From the IMG/VR virus record IMGVR_UViG_3300040801_003678, positions 1-23,617 of that record: a stretch of 23,617 nt of DNA; one strand, written 5' to 3'. The notes beneath the pieces are model-generated. The model was not told where the DNA came from. It was given only the letters and a program-made list of their open reading frames with translations, and did no database searches. The stretch is from a virus. Made by a program: the position numbers and the translations under genes. This document shows positions 1 through 7,036 of the stretch, piece after piece. Within the stretch, counting starts at the first letter, position 1. Every line of letters starts with the position of its first letter.

Positions 1-2493
1 CAGCGCCCTCTCGATCGACGCGGCGTCGATCTCGGGCGCGGTGACCGTGTCGTCGAGGATCCTGAGCGCCTCCGTCAGCTCGTCCGAGGCCGCCCGCGCG
101 GCCGCGAGCTTCTGCTCGGCGTTCCGCAGCCCGGCTTCCGCCGCCATGAGGTCGCCTTCGGCCTGCATCCTGAGCGGGTTGACGATGCCGCTCGCGAACT
201 CCGGGTTGGCGTCCAAGGCCGCGCGGGCGGCCTCGACCTCCGCGCGGTAGAGGGCGACTTCCTCGCGGAGATGCGCGAGGCGCTCGGGCGTCGGAAGGTG
301 CTGCGCGCCGGCGTACTCCTGCACCGTGCCCGCGGCGGCGCGGAGCGCCGGGTTGTCCGGCAGCAGGGCGGGCTCCACGGGGGCAGGGCTTCCATGGACA
401 ACCTCGTTGAGCCTCTCGTAGACCCCCATCAAACGCTCCATGCCCGGAACGGCCCGGAGGGCTCCATTCATCGAGCGGAGGTTGTCCTGCTGGAACTGCC
501 GCAGCTGTTCCGGGTCGTCCGGGACGTTCCGGAGGGCGAAGTAGGTGGGCACGCCGCCGAGAAAGGCGCGGCCGGTCATCCGGCCGATGCTTCGACGAAT
601 GGCTTCGGACTTGGTGCCGACATGGGACGCCAGGCGGGTCATTTCGTCGGATGCGCCGACGCGGAACCCCTGGAACCGACCGAGCGCGGGTCCGAAGCTC
701 GGCCCGCCGGCGAGGCGGCGGACGCCGGCGTCGACCCCGAGGAGGTCGCCGGCGGCGAAGGCCGCGCGGGCGCCCAGCCCGATCATGCCGAAGCGCAGCA
801 CGGCCAGCGTGCCGATCAGGCCGGCGGCCGCCGTCAGCAGCGCGCCGCCCACGACGAGCAAACCGCCAAGGGCGAAGGCGGCCGTCATGATCGTCTTCGT
901 GAGCTTGGGGTTCTCCTTGGTCCAGCGGGTTATGCGTTCGATTATCCCGCTCGCGCTCTCCAGGAGTTCGTTGAACGCGGGAAGCAAGGCGTCGCCGAGC
1001 GTGACGCCTAGTCGGCTCATCTGATTTCGGACCAGCTGCATCTCGTTGGCGGTGGTCGCGGCCCGCTTGGCGTATTCCTCCTCCGCGCTTCCGAGATACT
1101 GTCGTTCCTCCGCGACCAGGCCCAACAGCTCGGGCAGCAATTCGGCGTTGTTGACCAACTTCGTCAGCTCGCGCGCCTCGTCCCCGAACAGATCGCTCAT
1201 CGCCGAGGCGCGCAGGTGCTCGGGCAGCTCGCGCATGCGCGACAATACCATGTCCGTCGTCGCGACGGCGTCCTGCTGCATACGCTCGGCAACGCCCGAG
1301 GCACCGAACACACCCCGCTGCCGCGCGGTCGCGCTGTCGCCCCGGGTGAGCGCCCGGCCCATTGCCCGGAACGAGGTGGCCGCCGTGTCCGCGCCAGCCC
1401 CGGCCGCGATCATCGCGGCGCCATAGGCCAGCGTCTCCTCGGGGTCGAAGCCGTATGTCTCGCCCGATGAGCCGGCACGGTTCATGAAGTCCAGGGTCTG
1501 ATCCGCCCGGGCGGCGGACTCGTTGGACAGGTGATTGATGGCGTCGAACAGCGAACCGGTTTCGTCCAGCGTCAGCCCGAGGGCGGTCTTGATGCCGGCC
1601 ATCGCCTGGCCCGCGCTGTCGGCCGAGATGTCGAACGCCACGCCGATCTTCGCGGCCATCTCGGTGAAGCGAAGAAGGTCGTCGTTGGCGATCCCCGACT
1701 GCCCGCCGGCGGCCACGATCTGCGCCAGCCCCTCGGCGGCGATCGGGATCCGAGTGGACAAAGTCAGGATATCGTCCGACATCGCCGCGAATGCCTCGGG
1801 CGTCTCGAAGTCCACGACCTTGAGCACGTCGGACATCGCAGTCTCGAAGGCGATCGCCTGCTGAACGGGCCCGGACAGAGCCGTCACGATGCGGCGACCG
1901 GTCTGGATCCCGGCATAGCCTGCGAACGACATGTTGCCGGCCGTGGATAGGGAACGGTCCATCTGGCGGCGGCCTTCGGCGATGCGCCCCTGCATTCGCT
2001 CAAGGCGCCGCATCCTGTCGACTTGGCGACCGAAGGACGTGGTGGCGCCGTCGAGCGTGCGCTCGAGACGTCGCTGCTCTCCGACGAGGTCGGCCGTGTC
2101 GACGCCCGCCTCGCGCAGCTGCGTGTTGAGGCCCGACAGCGCGCGGCGGTTCGCCCCATGGGTCTGCTCGAGGCGCTCGGCGGATCGGCGGGCCCGGTCG
2201 AACTCCCGGCGCATGGCGGCGGTGGGCCGTTCCGTCCGCGTGAGCTCCAGCTTGAGCCGACGCGCGTCCTCCCGGGCCCTCGCGAGGGCCTCCCCCGACC
2301 GGGTGACGACCTCGCGCTGCCTGCGGAAATCCTCGATCAGCTTCAAGGGCCCGCGCATCTGTTGAAGCCGGCCCATCTGGGTGCGGACCCCGTCCGCGAA
2401 CCGTCCCGTGACGGTCCGCATTCCGCTCAGAACGGTCGAATACCGATCGACCGCCTTGATCGTGAGTTGCGTTTCGATTTTCCGGGACGACAT
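1..2493 (-). CDS. Tail tape measure protein T (partial, N-terminal 831 residues)
   Basis: The frame is open from ATG at 2493 to the left edge, 831 codons with no stop. Residues 1-45 form a short opening (KIETQLTIKAVDRYS); about 50-190 is a long coiled coil rich in R, E and L. The tape-measure core at about 195-500 includes FETAMSDVLKVVDFETPEAF, GLAQIVAAGGQSGI, AMAGIKTALGL and the late QMSRLGVTLGDALLPAFNEL motif seen in TP901-type tape measures. Hydrophobic segments at about 535-585 (TAAFALGGLLVVGGALL) follow, then more coiled coil. It sets tail length and is expected to be chaperoned by E/E'. AAGAAAAGG lies about ten bases before the ATG. Confidence 0.9.
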   Translation of the reverse strand, partial: MSSRKIETQLTIKAVDRYSTVLSGMRTVTGRFADGVRTQMGRLQQMRGPLKLIEDFRRQREVVTRSGEALARAREDARRLKLELTRTERPTAAMRREFDRARRSAERLEQTHGANRRALSGLNTQLREAGVDTADLVGEQRRLERTLDGATTSFGRQVDRMRRLERMQGRIAEGRRQMDRSLSTAGNMSFAGYAGIQTGRRIVTALSGPVQQAIAFETAMSDVLKVVDFETPEAFAAMSDDILTLSTRIPIAAEGLAQIVAAGGQSGIANDDLLRFTEMAAKIGVAFDISADSAGQAMAGIKTALGLTLDETGSLFDAINHLSNESAARADQTLDFMNRAGSSGETYGFDPEETLAYGAAMIAAGAGADTAATSFRAMGRALTRGDSATARQRGVFGASGVAERMQQDAVATTDMVLSRMRELPEHLRASAMSDLFGDEARELTKLVNNAELLPELLGLVAEERQYLGSAEEEYAKRAATTANEMQLVRNQMSRLGVTLGDALLPAFNELLESASGIIERITRWTKENPKLTKTIMTAAFALGGLLVVGGALLTAAAGLIGTLAVLRFGMIGLGARAAFAAGDLLGVDAGVRRLAGGPSFGPALGRFQGFRVGASDEMTRLASHVGTKSEAIRRSIGRMTGRAFLGGVPTYFALRNVPDDPEQLRQFQQDNLRSMNGALRAVPGMERLMGVYERLNEVVHGSPAPVEPALLPDNPALRAAAGTVQEYAGAQHLPTPERLAHLREEVALYRAEVEAARAALDANPEFASGIVNPLRMQAEGDLMAAEAGLRNAEQKLAAARAASDELTEALRILDDTVTAPEIDAASIERAL

Positions 2494-2545
2494 TTCGGCG
2501 GGGCCTTTTCTTGATTTGACCGTCAACGAACGCCATGTCGGACGT

Positions 2546-2776
2546 ATGGAATTCGTTTTCTTACTATTCGGGCTGCTGTTCTTCGGCTGCGTTGTCGCAG
2601 TCTGCTTCGTGTTCGGAATGGCCTTCGGCAGCGTCTGGGCCGGACTGGCGCTCTTCGGCGCGCTCTATGGCTTCTACCGCCTGGCGACGCGGGATGAGGG
2701 TCAGCCCCCATCGATGGCCCCCGACACGCTGAACGCGTTCCAGCAACCCCTGTCCGACGAGACGCGCGATTCCTAG
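2546..2776 (+). CDS. Plus-strand small membrane protein (probable moron)
   Basis: A 76-aa protein and the only supported plus-strand gene. It has two membrane segments, about residues 3-28 (FVFLLFGLLFFGCVVAVCFVF) and 30-47 (VWAGLALFGALYGFYRLA), and a polar C-terminal tail. Sixty-two of 76 codons end in G or C, matching coding usage of this genome, while the opposite strand here has no credible gene. The first 60 bases are less GC-rich than the neighbours. It lies in a gap between E' and the tape measure gene, where P2-like phages usually have none. Its TAG shares a CTAG palindrome with the E' stop. The ribosome site (GGA) and promoter are weak. The function is unknown; superinfection exclusion would be a typical moron role. 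Confidence 0.6.
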   Translation: MEFVFLLFGLLFFGCVVAVCFVFGMAFGSVWAGLALFGALYGFYRLATRDEGQPPSMAPDTLNAFQQPLSDETRDS

Positions 2777-3215
2777 AGGGGCCGGGTCGCCTCCAGGACC
2801 CGCCCCGCCGCCTCCTGCCAGCGTTCGAACTCGCCGATCTTCATCCGAAGGACATATGGCAGCGGCGCGTTGAGCGCGCGCGCCACCAACCCCGCGGCGG
2901 CCCGCAGCTCGTGCGCTATGCCGCCGGGCTCTCGTTTCCCACCGCTCCGCCCCTCGCCGCGGCGACTCCGTCCTGGTACGGGGTCATGACGTCTCGCATG
3001 ATCGTCTCGACGTCGCGCTCCTTGATCTTGAGGACGACCTCGCGATCCACGCCGGCCATGCCCGCCAGCAGGATCACCGTCTGATCGGTCGCCTTTTCGG
3101 CTTCCTCGACGGCGATGCTGGTGCCGAGGTCCGGCTCGTCGAAGGTCAGTTCGTCGTAGGTCGTCCCATCGACGCTGACCGGCTTCTTCAGCTTGATCGT
3201 GATCGGCAGCTTCAT
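2773..3215 (-). CDS. Tail assembly chaperone E-E' (-1 frameshift product)
   Basis: A 147-aa fusion made by a -1 shift at the heptamer on 2940-2934. The first 94 residues are E; the ribosome then continues in the -1 frame from 2934 for 53 codons to a TAG at 2775-2773. The E' part has no start codon of its own. Its sequence (for example ALNAPLPYVLRMKIGEFERW) fits the short, Trp-containing C-terminal extensions of chaperones in P2-like phages, which end in a helix with an M-x-x-x-E-x-x-x-W spacing. The extension is thought to recruit the tape measure protein. In-phase slippery site, open -1 frame and conserved gene order together make this strong. Confidence 0.85.
2916..3215 (-). CDS. Tail assembly chaperone E (short, unshifted form)
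   Basis: A 99-aa tail assembly chaperone of the P2 gpE kind (91 aa in P2). The start KLPITIKLKKPVSVDGTTYDELTFDEP is the typical beta-rich opening of this family, followed by helices (AVEEAEKATDQTVILLAGMAG, then VVLKIKERDVETIMRDVMTPY). GAGGGAG precedes the ATG at 3215; the frame is open upstream but overlaps the tube gene. Six codons before its TAG lies an in-phase slippery heptamer, so a fraction of ribosomes should make a longer product. The two forms coat the tape measure protein during tube assembly. Confidence 0.88.
   Translation of the reverse strand: MKLPITIKLKKPVSVDGTTYDELTFDEPDLGTSIAVEEAEKATDQTVILLAGMAGVDREVVLKIKERDVETIMRDVMTPYQDGVAAARGGAVGNESPAA
2934..2940 (-). promoter_or_regulatory. 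Slippery heptamer GGGAAAC for -1 ribosomal frameshifting
   Basis: Reads G GGA AAC in the zero frame, the canonical X XXY YYZ form and one base from the GGGAAAG of the lambda G-T chaperone. About nine bases downstream a GC-rich stem can form (CCCGGCGGC with a GCCGCC-GCGGG arm and one bulge), a possible stimulator. The zero-frame stop follows six codons later. Confidence 0.85.
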
Positions 3216-3226
3216 CGGATGCTCCC

Positions 3227-3739
3227 TCAATCCAGCAGCAGCGCGGCGCGGATGTCGCCGTACTGGCTCGCGCCGTTTATGATCACGTCGAAATCGTCGG
3301 CGGTGATCTTGTTGACGCCGCCGATGTCGAGCTTGAGGTAATCCCACTCGAACGTCACGTCGATCGCCTCGATCTTCTCACCGGACTTCCACTCCTCGAA
3401 GTCGATACCCTCGTTGAAGCCGCGCATGTAGGCGGTCGCGTTCGTGACCGTGCCGTCCTCGTCGACCAGCGCGCCGGTGATCATCAGCGTGTCGGTCGAC
3501 CCGGGCCTGAGGTTGATCGCGCCGACCACCTGCGGGTCCAGGCCCATCTGCTTGAATTTCGCCGGTTCGCGCACGTACCCGTAGCGCGCCTTGCGATCGG
3601 TCATCATGCCCGCGTTGCGGAACTGTTCGGTCTTGGCCTTCAGGGGCGGAATGGTCATCGCCGTCGCCTGGCCGACCTTGAGGTCTTCGTTGAACCACAG
3701 GGCGCAGTCGCGAAGGATGTATGCTGGGGTGGATTTCAT
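3227..3739 (-). CDS. Major tail tube protein (P2 gpFII family)
   Basis: A 170-aa protein, as in P2 FII (172 aa). It has AYILRDCALWFNEDLKVGQATAMTIPPL at the start and the central EEWKSGEKIEAIDVTFEWDYLKLDIGG, which is distinctive for this tube family. It polymerises inside the sheath as the DNA conduit. AGGAG precedes the ATG at 3739. The next gene starts 11 bases after its stop. Confidence 0.93.
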   Translation of the reverse strand: MKSTPAYILRDCALWFNEDLKVGQATAMTIPPLKAKTEQFRNAGMMTDRKARYGYVREPAKFKQMGLDPQVVGAINLRPGSTDTLMITGALVDEDGTVTNATAYMRGFNEGIDFEEWKSGEKIEAIDVTFEWDYLKLDIGGVNKITADDFDVIINGASQYGDIRAALLLD

Positions 3740-3777
3740 GGGTGTCTCCTAGGGGGCGCCATGGCCGTCGCACGGGC

Positions 3778-3859
3778 CGCCCGGCTCGGGCGCCCGCCAG
3801 TTGGGCCGTGGGGGATGGACTAGACCCGTGGTCCGAATGCGGACCGAGCGGGGGGGGGG
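3778..3859 (-). promoter_or_regulatory. Two perfect hairpins and a poly-C tract between sheath and tube genes
   Basis: The 122-bp gap carries a 10-base G run at 3850-3859 (C10 in the transcript, two bases after the sheath stop), a perfect hairpin at 3830-3845 (GGTCCG/CGGACC, four-base loop) and another at 3778-3792 (CGCCCG/CGGGCG, three-base loop). No T-run follows either stem. They probably set mRNA stability or stoichiometry between sheath and tube. The last bases before the tube gene hold its ribosome site. Confidence 0.5.
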
Positions 3860-3861
3860 CG

Positions 3862-5040
3862 TCAGGCGGCGGACTTGAGCGCGTCTCGGGTCAGCTCCAG
3901 GTAGTACTCGATGTTGCGGTGCGCGGTGAAGCGGATGTCTTCCATCGGCGCCGGCGGCTCGAAATCCAGCGAGAAGGTGATCTTCCCGGCCGCCATCTCC
4001 GTGGGCTCGTTCTGCGCCTCGTCGATCCAGACGCGACCGCCGAGTATCGCGCCGTCCTCCTTGAACGTCCTCAGCGCCGCGTTCCCGGACTCGAGCATGA
4101 ACCTCAGGTTCGCCTTCGAGAACGGCTTGTCCACGAATTCCAGATACGCCTTCTCGATGGCCTCGTTTATGAAGTCCGCGGTCCGGCGGACGCACAGGAA
4201 CGCCCAGAGGTCGTCCGACGTGGCAGGCCGGTTGCCCCAGGTGAGGAACCCGCTGCCCAGGTTGACGATCGTGCCGACATGCGCCTGGTTGAGCAAATTG
4301 GACTGCGCGGGGTAGGTCACCGTGCGCGAGACCCCGACGATCCCGTTGATCGCTTTGTTGGACAGAGAGTGCCAGAACCCGAGCTTGACGTCGACGCGGG
4401 CCTGGACGCCGGCGAAGCGCGCCGAAGCAGGCCGCGCGACGGTCGCGGCTGCCGTGGTGTCGTAGACCATGACCTTCGGATCGACGACGTAGACGCGCTG
4501 CGACGCGATCAGGGCGCGATAGGCGAGCGCGTCGGCGTCGGTCGTGTCGGGCCCGTCGACGAAGGCGACGGCGCGCAGCTTATCGAGCACGCCGATCAGC
4601 TCGGCGACCACCGGGTTCGCCGTCTCGCCGTCGCCGCTGGTGAAGCCGGGGGCGGCGATCAGCCGGGGCTTGAGCCCGAGCTGCGGTTCGGCCTTCAGCA
4701 GGGCGTGCACCCCGGTCGACTTCGTCTCGTCGCCGACCAGGTTCGCGATCGTCGCAGCGGCGTTCTCGCCTTCCTCGACTCGGACGACGATCGTGTAGGC
4801 GCCGATCTGGTCGAACACGTCGTCGACGGCGTCCTTGAGGGTGCCGGCGCTTCCCAGGCCGGCCGCGGCCTCGGGGCGCCCCGGCAGCAGCACCGGCGTG
4901 TTGAGCGGGAACGCGTCCTCGTCGGCGTCAGGTGCGGTGCCCAGCAGGCCCACGACGGCGGACTGGGCGACCTGGACGAGAACCGGGCCCTCGCTCGACT
5001 CTCGGAGCCGGGTGCCGTGGTGGAAAGATTGAAAGGACAT
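3862..5040 (-). CDS. Tail sheath protein (P2 gpFI family)
   Basis: A 392-aa contractile sheath subunit, about the size of P2 FI (396 aa). Family features: an N-terminal FHHGTRLRE followed by VAQSAVVGLLGTAPDAD, the KPRLIAAPGFTS segment near residue 130, SRTVTYPAQSNLLNQAHVGTI and FLTWGNRP in the middle, and a C-terminal domain with FEPPAPMEDIRFTAHRN, the strand that interlocks sheath rings. AGGAG is six bases before the ATG. Upstream and downstream gaps both contain hairpins and poly-C tracts. Confidence 0.93.
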   Translation of the reverse strand: MSFQSFHHGTRLRESSEGPVLVQVAQSAVVGLLGTAPDADEDAFPLNTPVLLPGRPEAAAGLGSAGTLKDAVDDVFDQIGAYTIVVRVEEGENAAATIANLVGDETKSTGVHALLKAEPQLGLKPRLIAAPGFTSGDGETANPVVAELIGVLDKLRAVAFVDGPDTTDADALAYRALIASQRVYVVDPKVMVYDTTAAATVARPASARFAGVQARVDVKLGFWHSLSNKAINGIVGVSRTVTYPAQSNLLNQAHVGTIVNLGSGFLTWGNRPATSDDLWAFLCVRRTADFINEAIEKAYLEFVDKPFSKANLRFMLESGNAALRTFKEDGAILGGRVWIDEAQNEPTEMAAGKITFSLDFEPPAPMEDIRFTAHRNIEYYLELTRDALKSAA

Positions 5041-5128
5041 GACATGCTCCTGTGGTCGCGGGGAATGGCCGCGGCGCCGAGGCTTCGCGGGGGGGGTAAG
5101 GCTAGTGATTGGAGGCGGAACGCGAGGC

Positions 5129-5144
5129 GCCCGGCGCGGCGGGC
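5129..5144 (-). promoter_or_regulatory. Hairpin after the membrane-protein gene
   Basis: GCCCG/CGGGC arms around a six-base loop, five bases past the TAA stop and about 90 bases before the sheath start. No T-run follows. The remainder of the 108-bp gap holds an eight-G tract at 5089-5096 (poly-C in the transcript) and GC-rich palindromes, with no gene. Confidence 0.4.
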
Positions 5145-5148
5145 ATCC

Positions 5149-5706
5149 TTACTCCACCGTCACCGGCCACCAGGGCGTGAACCGGGGGATCGGCTCTCGG
5201 ACGCCGGGGCAACTTTCGTACTCGACGCGCGCGCGCCAGGAATGCGTCCCGACCGGTACGACCCCTGGGATCGCGAGCCGGACGATGAAGGCCTCCGATT
5301 CCTCCGTCAGCTCGATCGGGCGCCATCCCGGCTCGGTCCGGATCTGGATCGGCCGCCCGCCGCTCAATCGTAGCGTGACGGAAAGGCTGTCCACCCTGCC
5401 GCACTGCGCGCCGTAGGTCGTGCGCGCGCCCTCCAAGACGTAGACGCACCTGTCGGAGGAGCAGGGCCCGTCTTGCGTGGCCGCGTCCTCGTTCCACGAG
5501 ACGACGCGGGGCGGGGGCATGTAGGCCTCGACAAACGCCAGCCGCTCTTTGACCTCGTCGATCCCGAGGAAGCTCTGCGCCCACGCGCTGAGGCCCGGGC
5601 CGAGCAGCTGGGTCCATCCCGCAGCCAAAAGAGCGCCGATAACCGTAACCCACTTGGCCCACCAGAGGGCCGATTCGGCAGTGCTGCGGAGTCTGTCTGC
5701 CGTCAC
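5149..5706 (-). CDS. Single-pass membrane protein with four-cysteine outer domain
   Basis: A 185-aa protein of unknown function starting with GTG at 5706 (GTGA overlap). Residues 13-35 (ALWWAKWVTVIGALLAAGW) form one membrane segment following a positively charged start, predicting N-terminus in the cytoplasm and C-terminus in the periplasm. A short amphipathic helix (45-62) precedes a strand-rich domain with cysteines at 82, 87, 102 and 166, probably two disulfides. It is not a recognisable virion family. Its place at the end of the fibre cluster suggests an accessory function such as superinfection exclusion or lysis, which is speculative. Confidence 0.7.
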   Translation of the reverse strand: MTADRLRSTAESALWWAKWVTVIGALLAAGWTQLLGPGLSAWAQSFLGIDEVKERLAFVEAYMPPPRVVSWNEDAATQDGPCSSDRCVYVLEGARTTYGAQCGRVDSLSVTLRLSGGRPIQIRTEPGWRPIELTEESEAFIVRLAIPGVVPVGTHSWRARVEYESCPGVREPIPRFTPWWPVTVE

Positions 5707-6191
5707 GCCTCCGCGCTCCCCGCCCGCACTGCCACGACCGCGGCCCGTGCGGCCTCCAGGGCCGCCTCGACGCGGTCGGCCACGTCCTCGGCGTCGTCCG
5801 GGATCGCGCGGATCGCGGCGGCGGCCTCGGCCTCCAGGCGCTCGACCGTCAGGGCCAGCACCTCCAGCGCGGCGAGCTTGGCGCGCCAGCCCGCCAGCAG
5901 GTCCGCGACCGCCACGCCGAGCGCGGCCGCCTCGCCCTCGATCTGCGCCCGCAGCGGGGCGGGCGCGCCGTCCCAGTCGGCGGCGCAGCGCGCCTTGATC
6001 GTCCAGGCCCACTGCTTGCCCGCGCTGGCGGGGGCAAGCCCCGCGCGCAGCGCCTCGTGCAGCGCGGCCGAGCGGGCCAGCGCGTCGGCCTTGACCGCAG
6101 CGCCGATCGCGGCCGCCGGCACCCCGGCGGCGGCGAGGTCGGGCGACGCCCAGCTCTCGTAGGTGGTCCCCTCGTGCGTCAGCGTGAGCAT
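5703..6191 (-). CDS. Ala-rich hypothetical protein, possible fibre assembly factor
   Basis: A 162-aa protein. A short start (MLTLTHEGTTYESWASPD) leads into long alanine/arginine/glutamate helices from about residue 85 on that should form a coiled coil. AGAAGGAGG precedes the ATG at 6191. In P2-like phages the gene after the fibre encodes a fibre assembly chaperone (gpG), and the position suits that role, but I see no sequence signature to support it. The stop overlaps the next gene's GTG. Confidence 0.6.
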   Translation of the reverse strand: MLTLTHEGTTYESWASPDLAAAGVPAAAIGAAVKADALARSAALHEALRAGLAPASAGKQWAWTIKARCAADWDGAPAPLRAQIEGEAAALGVAVADLLAGWRAKLAALEVLALTVERLEAEAAAAIRAIPDDAEDVADRVEAALEAARAAVVAVRAGSAEA

Positions 6192-6204
6192 GGCGCCCTC
6201 CTTC

Positions 6205-7026
6205 TCAGGCCGTGATCAGATGGTTGACGCCGACCGTGCCGCCCTGCGTCAGCGCGGCGCCACCCGACAGCGTGACGCCCCGCCGGCTGATGCCCACGAT
6301 GCCGTCGTCGGCGCTCAGGACCATGCTCAGCGGGCCATTGATCGAGACCGTCCGCAGCGCGGCGGCCACGTGGTCTTGCAGCAAGCACGTGGCGATCCCG
6401 AGCAGAGTGCCGGCGACCCCGCCGGTCAAAGAGGCGCCCACCATCTCGATCCGCAGGCTCGTCGACACCGACGCGGGCAGAAGCACGCGCCGGTCCTCGT
6501 TGCGCCAGCCGCCGACGCCTGCCGGCGCCACCGGAAAGCGGAGGTCCACGTTGTAGATCCGCAGCCGCTCGAAGCCCGGCCCGGTCTCGAAGCGTACCAG
6601 CTCGTTGGCCCCGCCCGCGGTGATCGCGGCCAGCGCCACGACGGGGTGCTCGCCGCCCCCACGCGCCGTTAAGGTGAGTGATCGGGCGACAAGCGGCACG
6701 CTCTCCGTCAGATCGTGCGTCGTGCCGGCGTCCAGCTCGATGATCGCCGTCGACAGCGCTGGCGCCGCGGCGATCGCATCGGCCAGCGACTTGTAGACCC
6801 CCGCCGCCCGCTCGGCGGCCGTGCCCGCCGCCGCTTGGTCCACGCGGACGGTCCAGGTCAGCTGCGCGGCGACCTCTGCGCGCAGGTCGGCCAGCGCGGC
6901 GTAGACGTCCGCCTGGGCCTTGAGCGCCCCGGCGCTCAGGGCGTCGCGGTCCGCCTCGTAGCCCTCCAGGAACACGAGCTGGGCCCTGACCAGCGCCATC
7001 GCGTCGTCGTACTCGGTGCCGCTCAT
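6205..7026 (-). CDS. Second fibre-like protein, probable beta-helical appendage
   Basis: A 273-aa protein immediately after the collar fibre. The N-terminal 80 residues are helical; the rest alternates short strands and turns (IIELDAGTTHDLTESVPLVARSLTLTARGG, then later GVTLSGGAALTQGG), as in pectate-lyase-type beta-helices used in phage fibres and spikes. No catalytic triad can be picked out. The ATG at 7026 has GAGGAGG just upstream. It is either a distal fibre segment, a receptor-binding spike or a decoration. The structural class is inferred from pattern only. Confidence 0.55.
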   Translation of the reverse strand: MSGTEYDDAMALVRAQLVFLEGYEADRDALSAGALKAQADVYAALADLRAEVAAQLTWTVRVDQAAAGTAAERAAGVYKSLADAIAAAPALSTAIIELDAGTTHDLTESVPLVARSLTLTARGGGEHPVVALAAITAGGANELVRFETGPGFERLRIYNVDLRFPVAPAGVGGWRNEDRRVLLPASVSTSLRIEMVGASLTGGVAGTLLGIATCLLQDHVAAALRTVSINGPLSMVLSADDGIVGISRRGVTLSGGAALTQGGTVGVNHLITA

Positions 7027-7036
7027 GCGCACCTCC

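Noticed and set aside
2511-2544. Sigma-70-like promoter for the plus-strand membrane-protein gene (TTGATT or TTGACC)
   Set aside because: No acceptable -10 hexamer lies 16-18 bases downstream of either element, so it is not annotated.
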